A DNA stretch of 36,101 nt, from assembly GCA_047617985.1 (NCBI GenBank), contig JBLGBS010000007.1:1-36101 (forward strand). The letters run 5' to 3'. Position 1 is the stretch's first letter. Each line of letters starts with the position of its first letter. This stretch comes from SW-4-43-9 sp047617985 (GTDB taxonomy: Archaea; Nanohalarchaeota; Nanosalinia; Nanosalinales; Nanosalinaceae). Made by a program: the position numbers and the translations under genes. The notes beneath the pieces are model-generated. The model was not told the DNA's origin. It worked only from the letters and a program-made list of their open reading frames with translations, and ran no database searches. Positions 13,958-19,495 of the stretch are shown in pieces.

Positions 13958-14443
13958 ATGGCCGAGACACAGCAAATTGTAAGGATTGCAAGAACAGGTG
14001 TAGACGGAGCCAAACCAGTAAGCAAAGCGCTTACAGGGCTTAAAGGCGTAGGAGATATGTACGCCAACGCCGTCGCACAGAAACTTGAAATAGACGCAGA
14101 TCAAACACTGGGAGATCTCTCAGAAGACAAAATCGACGAGATCGAAGAAATAATCAAAAACCCGGATCAGATCGATCTGCCGACATGGGTAAGAAACCGG
14201 AGAAAAGAAAGAGATACCGGCGAAGACAATCACTTAATTGAATCAGACCTTGAACTCAAGGAAGAGTTCGACATCAGAAGAATGAAAGAAATCAACTCCT
14301 ACAAAGGTTGGAGACACGAAATCGGTCTACCTGTAAGAGGACAGAAGACAAAGTCCTCATTCAGAACAGGAAGCAAGATCGGAGTATCCCGTGCAAGACT
14401 TCAGGAAGAAGCCTCAGAAGGAGGGGGCGGAGACGAGGAATAG
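13958..14443 (+). CDS. rps13: 30S ribosomal protein uS13 (S13)
   Basis: This is a small-subunit head protein contacting the P-site tRNA and the 50S subunit. The helix-two-turns-helix region is seen as ALTGLKGVGDMYANAVAQKL. The conserved basic part is NSYKGWRHEIGLPVRGQKTK, followed by the C-terminal SSFRTGSKIGVSR. The length of 161 is normal for archaea. A glycine/acid-rich tail ends the protein. It is the first gene of the alpha-type operon, followed by uS4 after 10 nt. Confidence 0.96.
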   Translation: MAETQQIVRIARTGVDGAKPVSKALTGLKGVGDMYANAVAQKLEIDADQTLGDLSEDKIDEIEEIIKNPDQIDLPTWVRNRRKERDTGEDNHLIESDLELKEEFDIRRMKEINSYKGWRHEIGLPVRGQKTKSSFRTGSKIGVSRARLQEEASEGGGGDEE

Positions 14444-14453
14444 GTGAACTAGC

Positions 14454-15017
14454 ATGGTAAAGAAACTAAAGAAACAGTACGAGACACCGAACGAAGGATG
14501 GAGTGAAGAAAGAATCCAGAGAGAGGACCAGCTCGTAGAAGAGTACGGCCTCAAAAACAAGAAAGAAGTATACAAAGCAGAAAGCATGCTCAGAGATCTT
14601 AGAAGAGAAGCAAGAAAACTTGTTGCACAGGATGACGAAGAACAGAACCAGAACCTGATCAACAAAGCACAGTCACTCGGACTTGTAAAAAAAGATGCAC
14701 AGCTCGAAGACATTCTAACACTAAATACTACAGATATACTGGACAGAAGACTGCAGACAGCTGTCAACAGAAGAGGATACTCAGACACAGTAAACGAAGC
14801 AAGACAGCTAGTAACACACGGCCACACAGAAATCGATGGCAAAAGAGTAAACATTCCAGGATACCTTCTCACACAGGAAGAAGAGAAAAAACTGGAAGTC
14901 GAACTACCAGAACCAGATGAAGAAACTGAAGACACAGAGACGGAAGAAGCAGAAGAACCTGAGGAAGCTGAAGAAAACGAATCTGAAGACGAAAACAAAG
15001 AAGGTGATGAAGAATGA
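14454..15017 (+). CDS. rps4: 30S ribosomal protein uS4 (S4)
   Basis: This is a primary 16S rRNA-binding assembly protein. Recognisable are the N-terminal KLKKQYETPNEGWSEERI, the segment KAESMLRDLRREARKL, and the S4 RNA-binding domain (about 105-150: ILDRRLQTAVNRRGYSD, ARQLVTHGHTEIDGKRVNIP). The last 35 residues are almost wholly Glu/Asp/Thr, an acidic tail. The stop overlaps the uS11 ATG by 4 nt. Confidence 0.96.
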   Translation: MVKKLKKQYETPNEGWSEERIQREDQLVEEYGLKNKKEVYKAESMLRDLRREARKLVAQDDEEQNQNLINKAQSLGLVKKDAQLEDILTLNTTDILDRRLQTAVNRRGYSDTVNEARQLVTHGHTEIDGKRVNIPGYLLTQEEEKKLEVELPEPDEETEDTETEEAEEPEEAEENESEDENKEGDEE

Positions 15018-15397
15018 CGAAAAAAGGAATAGTTAACATTTACTCAAGCTTCAACAACACAATACTACACATAACAGACGCAACCGGAGCAGAGACAATT
15101 TCTCGGATTTCAGCCGGTATGGTTACAGATAAAGGAAGACTACAGGGGAGTCCTTTCCCAGCTATGAAAGCAGCAAAACAGGCTGTAGACGAAGCAATGG
15201 AGAAAGGAATAGAAAAAGTTGACATCCAGGTAAGAGCGCCAGGAGGACAGAAACAGAAAATGCCTGGTAAAGGAGCACAGCCAGCTATCAGAGCTATCTC
15301 CCGATCCGATCTAGAAGTTGGAAACATTGAAGATGTCACACCTGTACCGCACGACGGATGCAGAGCAAAAGGCGGTAAAAGAGGACGCAGAGTATAA
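15014..15397 (+). CDS. rps11: 30S ribosomal protein uS11 (S11)
   Basis: This is a platform protein near the mRNA exit. The 127-residue protein matches archaeal uS11 throughout: IVNIYSSFNNTILHITDATG, GRLQGSPFPAMKAAKQAVD, VDIQVRAPGGQKQKMPGKGA and the end VTPVPHDGCRAKGGKRGRRV. It is coupled to uS4 by overlapping start and stop codons. Confidence 0.97.
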   Translation: MTKKGIVNIYSSFNNTILHITDATGAETISRISAGMVTDKGRLQGSPFPAMKAAKQAVDEAMEKGIEKVDIQVRAPGGQKQKMPGKGAQPAIRAISRSDLEVGNIEDVTPVPHDGCRAKGGKRGRRV

Positions 15398-15414
15398 ACT
15401 GAGGGTTACAAAAA

Positions 15415-15987
15415 ATGGAAGTTGAAACAGTGGAAGAAACAGAAGATGTTCTAAAAGTAGAAATCTCAGATATCAACGAAGTTATAGCTAACTCTCTAAG
15501 AAGATCGATGATGATCAAGGTTCCAACACTGTCAGTCCAAGAACTAACAGTAACAAAAAACGGTTCAGCACTTATAGATGAAGTTCTTGCAAACAGGATC
15601 GGACAGGTACCTTTCACAGTACCACAGAATGTTGAAGAAGAGGACACTGTACACATCGCACTGAAACAGGAAGGACCTGGAACAGTTCTAGCAGAAGACC
15701 TTCAGGCAGATAATGACGAGGCAGAACCTGTCAACCCTGACGCAGTACTAGTCGATCTGAAAGAAGATCAGGCAGTTGAACTGGAAGCAGAAGCAGAACT
15801 CGGCCGAGGAGAAGAACACGCCAAACACCAAGGCGGGACAATCGGATACGAGAAGAAAGACGAAGGAGTCTACGAGTTCAGAATCGAATCTACATCAGGC
15901 TACACAAACGAAGAACTTCTGGAAAAAGGAGTACAGGAGATCAAGAACCAGCTTGATGAATTCGGGGAAGCAGTAGCCGAGATTTAA
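15415..15987 (+). CDS. rpo3: DNA-directed RNA polymerase subunit Rpo3 (RpoD), short form
   Basis: The archaeal counterpart of the alpha subunit, pairing with Rpo11 to start polymerase assembly. The dimerisation block is visible as INEVIANSLRRSMMIKVPTL, followed by VQELTVTKNGSALIDEVLAN and RIGQVPFTVPQ. The C-terminal helix is YTNEELLEKGVQEIKNQLDEF. The protein is 190 residues; many archaeal Rpo3 proteins have about 250-265, including a ferredoxin-like domain, and no Cys cluster is present here. It is the last gene of the operon, followed by a T6 tract at 15993-15998. Confidence 0.95.
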   Translation: MEVETVEETEDVLKVEISDINEVIANSLRRSMMIKVPTLSVQELTVTKNGSALIDEVLANRIGQVPFTVPQNVEEEDTVHIALKQEGPGTVLAEDLQADNDEAEPVNPDAVLVDLKEDQAVELEAEAELGRGEEHAKHQGGTIGYEKKDEGVYEFRIESTSGYTNEELLEKGVQEIKNQLDEFGEAVAEI

Positions 15988-15992
15988 ACTCA

Positions 15993-15998
15993 TTTTTT
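15993..15998 (+). terminator. T6 tract after rpo3
   Basis: TTTTTT directly follows the rpo3 stop codon by 5 nt and precedes a probable TATA element of the next gene (AATATATTAATTTTAAT). Confidence 0.4.
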
Positions 15999-16034
15999 CG
16001 AATATATTAATTTTAATCCCTGAGAAATTTTTCT

Positions 16035-16628
16035 GTGGAATTAAGAGAAGGAAATCCGCTGCAGATAGAATATGGAGATGCAGGTTGCCAGATTCTTGAA
16101 CAGCTTGAAGAAAGAAATTTCCGTGATGTGAAAAGGTTAAGAATTTACCAGAAGAGTTTGCTTATGGATCAAGGATGGGAGACACAGTATAAGGATATAG
16201 ATTTTATCATCAGCCAAGACAAGCATCTACCTAGACCCGAGGAATACTCCCCAACTTTTATCGGCGACGAAAAACTGTTACCCCGACAGCTCTTGAGGAT
16301 TACTGAAAACATAGTGGAGGAACTTATCTCATATGAAAAAATTATAGACGAAATAGATAGTCAGATAGAAGATGAAACTCCTGAAGCAGAGGACATGTAC
16401 TATGTGGGTATTAAACAGACAGAAAACCCTTCAAAACCTGATGAAGTAAGAAATACAAGACGGGCTACAGCACCAATCAAAAATGATTTGTCATCTGCGA
16501 GAGAAGACTTTAATGATGTAAGTTCTGAATGGGAAACTCTGAAGAAATCCATCAAAAAGCTTCCAGAACAGACAGATGGTAGCTATACCCAACCTATAGA
16601 AGAAATTTATATCCAAGAAAACTACTGA
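16035..16628 (+). CDS. Hypothetical protein, 197 residues
   Basis: I do not recognise this protein. It starts with GTG, with an AT-rich promoter-like element 15-35 nt upstream. It is soluble, with no signal or membrane segment. It has two charged helical regions, about 75-125 (QLLRITENIVEELISYEKII) and 150-185 (SSAREDFNDVSSEWETLKKS), suggesting a helical or partly coiled-coil protein. The base composition is more AT-rich than that of the preceding ribosomal genes. It lies between rpo3 and tRNA-Leu, a place where many archaea have no gene. Confidence 0.65.
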   Translation: MELREGNPLQIEYGDAGCQILEQLEERNFRDVKRLRIYQKSLLMDQGWETQYKDIDFIISQDKHLPRPEEYSPTFIGDEKLLPRQLLRITENIVEELISYEKIIDEIDSQIEDETPEAEDMYYVGIKQTENPSKPDEVRNTRRATAPIKNDLSSAREDFNDVSSEWETLKKSIKKLPEQTDGSYTQPIEEIYIQENY

Positions 16629-16653
16629 AAGAAAAGATAAAGATTAACGCAGT

Positions 16654-16667
16654 CAAGTTAAAACTTG
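16654..16667 (+). repeat. Inverted repeat upstream of tRNA-Leu
   Basis: CAAGTT-AA-AACTTG is a perfect 6-bp-arm inverted repeat with a TATA-like TTAAAA at its centre, 34 nt before the tRNA. A second TATA-like TTTAAC at 16675-16680 is better placed for tRNA transcription. It could be a transcription end of the preceding gene or an operator. Confidence 0.35.
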
Positions 16668-16700
16668 TCAATACTTTAACTATTACAGCAAGCACAGAAA

Positions 16701-16843
16701 GCCGGGGTAGCCAAGTGGCCAAAGGCGCAGGACTTAAGAGCCTCAAGTCCGCAAAGGCGGACGAGGACCAAGAAAACCATCTAGTTTTCGCTTAAGTTAT
16801 CCTGTCCCGCAGGGGTTCCGGAGTTCAAATCTCCGCCCCGGCA
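16701..16843 (+). tRNA. tRNA-Leu(TAA) with a 60-nt intron
   Basis: The acceptor GCCGGGG pairs with CCCCGGC (16836-16842), with discriminator A at 16843. The anticodon stem CAGGA pairs with TCCTG (16800-16804), and the loop C-T-T-A-A-G-A gives anticodon TAA. The T arm is CGGAG-TTCAAAT-CTCCG. The variable arm with stem CCC/GGG identifies a type II tRNA. The intron 16739-16798 is at 37/38. The D-arm sequence AGCCAAGTGGCCAAAGGCG is typical of leucine. Confidence 0.94.
16739..16798 (+). other. tRNA-Leu intron at 37/38, two-hairpin family
   Basis: The insertion is 60 nt. The splice site forms a canonical bulge-helix-bulge: exon CTTA pairs with intron TAAG, with 3-nt bulges AGA and TTA. Hairpin 1 (16741-16766) is CCTC-AA, inner stem GTCCGC/GCGGAC, and GAGG. 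Hairpin 2 (16772-16789) is GAAAAC, loop CATCTA, GTTTTC. It shares CCTCAAG and the CG after hairpin 2 with the Ser and Gln introns. Confidence 0.9.
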
Positions 16844-16870
16844 TTTAATTCAACCTATAAGAAAGAAAAG

Positions 16871-17224
16871 TTATTCTCCAAGATCGCTTAACTCATCCTG
16901 AAGATTCTCCAGCTCGGAATGAAGCTCGTTAACCGAGTCATCAATATGCTCTGCCTGCTCATGCTGTTCAACTTGTTGAACAGCAACCTGTTGACCGGGT
17001 TCAACCTCAGGCATTTCAACCTCTACATCTTCCAGCTTGTCGTTCAATCTGTCTACATTCTCGTAGATTGTGTCTATTGATTTCTCCTTCACTATTCTAA
17101 CCTGCTCCAGAACCTCTTCAGCCTCTTTAATGTTATCAATTATCTGTCTTATAGCCTCTAAGTCCTGTAGAAGTACTTTGTAGCCGTCTACTCTCACATA
17201 TAGCTGGTCGTCTTCTGCTGGCAT
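16871..17224 (-). CDS. Small coiled-coil protein, function unknown
   Basis: This 117-residue acidic protein is unknown. It has a short globular start (DDQLYVRVDGYKVLLQDLEA) and then heptad-like helices from about 20 to 68 (VLEQVRIVKEKSIDTIYENV). A Gln/Val-rich hinge (GQQVAVQQVEQ, about 78-88) and a final helix (DDSVNELHSELENLQDELSD) follow, so an alpha-helical hairpin or oligomer is likely. A TATA-like TTTTTAATA lies about 32-40 nt before the ATG. Its upstream neighbours on the same strand are a C/D box RNA and the dUTPase gene. Confidence 0.75.
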   Translation of the reverse strand: MPAEDDQLYVRVDGYKVLLQDLEAIRQIIDNIKEAEEVLEQVRIVKEKSIDTIYENVDRLNDKLEDVEVEMPEVEPGQQVAVQQVEQHEQAEHIDDSVNELHSELENLQDELSDLGE

Positions 17225-17296
17225 TGCCCTAGTATATGCTGGAGTTCGGCGCTTATTAAAAATACCTCAAGACAGGGGAAAAGTATAGCGAAAAAG

Positions 17297-17378
17297 TATT
17301 TCTCAGAGGTGTTCAAGTTGTCATCATAACTCCTTTGGGTCGGAGCTCAGACGATGTCTGTACCTCATCATCGAATAA
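17297..17378 (-). ncRNA. C/D box guide sRNA (2'-O-methylation guide)
   Basis: On the minus strand all four boxes are present in order: C box ATGATGA (17371-17365), D' box CTGA (17350-17347), C' box ATGATGA (17327-17321) and D box CTGA (17306-17303). Both guide intervals are exactly 14 nt. The 19-nt D'-C' spacer can form a hairpin (CTCC/GGAG). Flanking TATT and AATA can form a short terminal stem. By the N+5 rule the D guide would point at G5 of AGGTGTTCAAG and the D' guide at U5 of ACGATGTCTGT. I did not identify the target RNAs. The rest of the 177-nt gap between the coiled-coil and dUTPase genes holds only promoter-like sequence. Confidence 0.75.
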
Positions 17379-17401
17379 TAGAAACTTAACAGCCAACTCT
17401 T

Positions 17402-17923
17402 CTAAACTTCGCCTTCATGATACTTGCCCGAGTAACCTTCCTTGGTCTCATTTATTCTGTGGAAAACCAGTTGGTTGACACGGGCGTTTTCCTTAATTTC
17501 AACACCGTCTTTGTTCTCAACTACAAGCATGAAACTGCCGGTACCTGTGTAACCTGCGTCCCAAAAAGCGTTCTCAATGCTGCAGCCCATTCTAAGCAAT
17601 GAACTTCTAGGGTAGGCGAAGGCAGTCAAGTAATCCGGTATATCCACTTTCTCGTTCATCACAACCTTGTAGGCCCCAGGCTCTAGATTCCACCAGCCGT
17701 AATCATCTTTTTCACTCTTTTTTACAGGTTCAATCTTCTCGGTTTCGGGAATTTCACGCTCCGAGTTAGAGAAATCCAAGTTCCCGGAATCTTTGTATCT
17801 ATGAATCTCCCCCGCGGTCAGATCGAATCCCTGAGGTGTCAGCTGTGTGTCCAGATGAACGTAATTCTGGATCAGATCATCTTCTTCGATAGCCTGCCTC
17901 AGCTGTTGTTTGTTCAGTATCAT
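17402..17923 (-). CDS. dut: dUTP diphosphatase, archaeal Dcd-like family
   Basis: This enzyme hydrolyses dUTP to dUMP and PPi, providing the thymidylate precursor and keeping uracil out of DNA. The 173-residue protein has QGFDLTAGEIHRY (31-43), the conserved YPRSSLLRMGCSIENAFWDA (104-123), AGYTGTGSFMLVVEN (123-136) and ENARVNQLVF (145-154). The WDAGY...LLVV-N pattern with NARxxQL is what I know from archaeal dUTPases. The Glu that dCTP deaminases have on the LEF strand appears to be Val here, so I prefer dUTPase over deaminase. The start at 17923 is chosen because upstream in-frame codons lack family similarity and enter the aspS region. It is divergent from aspS. Confidence 0.82.
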   Translation of the reverse strand: MILNKQQLRQAIEEDDLIQNYVHLDTQLTPQGFDLTAGEIHRYKDSGNLDFSNSEREIPETEKIEPVKKSEKDDYGWWNLEPGAYKVVMNEKVDIPDYLTAFAYPRSSLLRMGCSIENAFWDAGYTGTGSFMLVVENKDGVEIKENARVNQLVFHRINETKEGYSGKYHEGEV

Positions 17924-17973
17924 ATGTAATGATTGAACGTCAGCCTCAAAAACTTTCAGGAGATACTCGAAGC

Positions 17974-17983
17974 CAATAAAAAA
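17974..17983 (+). promoter_or_regulatory. TATA-like element upstream of aspS
   Basis: CAATAAAAAA lies about 32-41 nt before the aspS ATG at 18015, in the 91-nt divergent region shared with dut. It is followed by ACTGTAG and then a second AAAAACTGTGAA (17997-18008), a sequence also found upstream of scpA. Confidence 0.35.
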
Positions 17984-18014
17984 CTGTAGCCGGAAGAAAA
18001 ACTGTGAACAATCA

Positions 18015-19325
18015 ATGCTAGAAAGACAGTATACCCATGACATAACCGCAGAGGACAGCGGTGAAAAAGTTTCAGTCGCCGGCTGGGCGCATGAAATCCG
18101 AGATCTCGGAGGAATCACATTTGTAGTCCTCAGGGATAGAGAGGGACAGATACAGGTTATATTCAAGGAAGACGAGGATGAAGAGCTTTTCGAGAAAGCC
18201 CAAGAGATCGGAAAAGAAGATGTTGTACATGTAACAGGGACTGTTGAGGAAAACGATCAAGCTCCAGGGGATAGAGAGATCCACCCTGATTCACTGGAGA
18301 TAATCGGGGAGGCAGAATCCCCTCTTCCAATGGATGTATCAAAAAATATAGACTCCAATCTCTCCACAAGACTGGACTCAAGATTCCTTGATCTCAGAAG
18401 GCCGGAGGTTCATGCAATTTTCTCGCTTAGATCCCACCTGATCGAAAACATGGAAGAATGGTTTGACGAGAACGAATACATCAATATTCAGACGCCGACA
18501 ATCGCAAAGATGGGTGCAGAGGGGGGCGCAGAGCTTTTCCCTGTAATCTACTATGACGAGGAGGCATTTCTTTCGCAGAGCCCGCAGCTATACAAACAGA
18601 TGCTGATGGCGGCAGGGTTTGACAAAGTGTACAAGACCGGGACAGCGTTCAGAGCAGAAGAGTTCGCGACATCAAGGCATGTATCGGAGATCTCGATGTT
18701 CGATGTGGAACTCGCGTTTATTGAAGATCAGCACGATGTAATGGATGTAGTCGAAGAATCGCTTAGACACACTTTGAGAGAGACCAAGAAAGAAGCTGCA
18801 GACGACCTTGATGTACTTGGAATCGACCTAGAAGTACCTGAAGAAGATTTCCCAAGGATCAAGTTCGAAGAGGCAAGGAGAATCCTGAAAGAGGAGTACG
18901 ACTACGAACCGGATGATCCAGAGGATCTCGACACTAAAGGGGAGAAGCTTCTCGGAGAGCACTTCATGGAGAAAGGACATCCTGCAGTTTTCGTTGTAGG
19001 TTACCCCGGAGAGAAGTTTTACTACATGGAAGCCCGTGAAGGAGATGAATATCAGTCAAGAAGGTTCGACATGCTCTACAAAGGACTTGAACTGGTTTCC
19101 GGAGGACAGAGAGAGCACGATATGGACAGGCTGATGAATGCAGTAGAGGAAGAGGGGATTGATCCCGAGGATATCAGCTTCTACCTTGAGTCTTTCAAGT
19201 TCGGAATGCCTCCACACGGAGGGTATGGGCTTGGAATCGACCGACTGGTTAAACAGGTAGCAGACCTTGACAATGTCAAGGAAGGAATCCTGTTCCCGAG
19301 AACACCGGACAGGCTCACACCTTGA
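18015..19325 (+). CDS. aspS: Aspartyl-tRNA synthetase, archaeal type, probably non-discriminating
   Basis: This class II synthetase charges tRNA-Asp with aspartate. The 436-residue length is that of archaeal AspRS. The N-terminal OB-fold anticodon domain (1-105) carries GWAHEIRDLGGITF and QAPGDREIHP. The catalytic domain has LDSRFLDLRRPEVHAIF, SPQLYKQMLMAAGFDKVY, motif 2 FRAEEFATSRHVSEISMFDV and motif 3 GYGLGIDRLVKQ. The residues at the two positions I know as diagnostic are H26 and P84 (Trp and Lys in the discriminating Thermococcus enzyme), which suggests that it also charges tRNA-Asn. The start is preceded by TATA-like sequence and is divergent from dut. Confidence 0.95.
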   Translation: MLERQYTHDITAEDSGEKVSVAGWAHEIRDLGGITFVVLRDREGQIQVIFKEDEDEELFEKAQEIGKEDVVHVTGTVEENDQAPGDREIHPDSLEIIGEAESPLPMDVSKNIDSNLSTRLDSRFLDLRRPEVHAIFSLRSHLIENMEEWFDENEYINIQTPTIAKMGAEGGAELFPVIYYDEEAFLSQSPQLYKQMLMAAGFDKVYKTGTAFRAEEFATSRHVSEISMFDVELAFIEDQHDVMDVVEESLRHTLRETKKEAADDLDVLGIDLEVPEEDFPRIKFEEARRILKEEYDYEPDDPEDLDTKGEKLLGEHFMEKGHPAVFVVGYPGEKFYYMEAREGDEYQSRRFDMLYKGLELVSGGQREHDMDRLMNAVEEEGIDPEDISFYLESFKFGMPPHGGYGLGIDRLVKQVADLDNVKEGILFPRTPDRLTP

Positions 19326-19495
19326 CGTAATACATTTTACATTTAATTCTTCTTTTTACCTATTTCTGTAATACATAAGGATTTTCTGTAATACAAAATA
19401 GTATTTTAATGATATTTAACCCGGTTCTGTAATACAGATTTTGTTTGGGGTTGGCGCAGTCTTTTTATGCCGACCTAACGAATTGTTGTACTACA
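19326..19495 (+). promoter_or_regulatory. Operator array of five TGTANTACA pseudo-palindromes upstream of smc
   Basis: Copies are at 19326-19334 (CGTAATACA), 19367-19375, 19387-19395 and 19428-19436 (all TGTAATACA), and 19487-19495 (TGTACTACA), the last ending on the A of the smc ATG. The start-to-start spacings are 41, 20, 41 and 59 bp, near multiples of 20. Three copies share the longer TTCTGTAATACA. A TATA-like CTTTTTAT is at about 19461-19468, between copies four and five, 27-34 nt before the ATG. The arrangement looks like a multi-site operator bound by a dimeric regulator on one DNA face. It fills the 169-nt gap between aspS and smc. Confidence 0.75.

Noticed and set aside
11015..16798. 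C/D box or H/ACA guide RNA hidden in the tRNA introns
   Set aside because: I looked for TGATGA/CTGA boxes, ACA motifs and kink-turn GA pairs in the three introns and found none in the right order.
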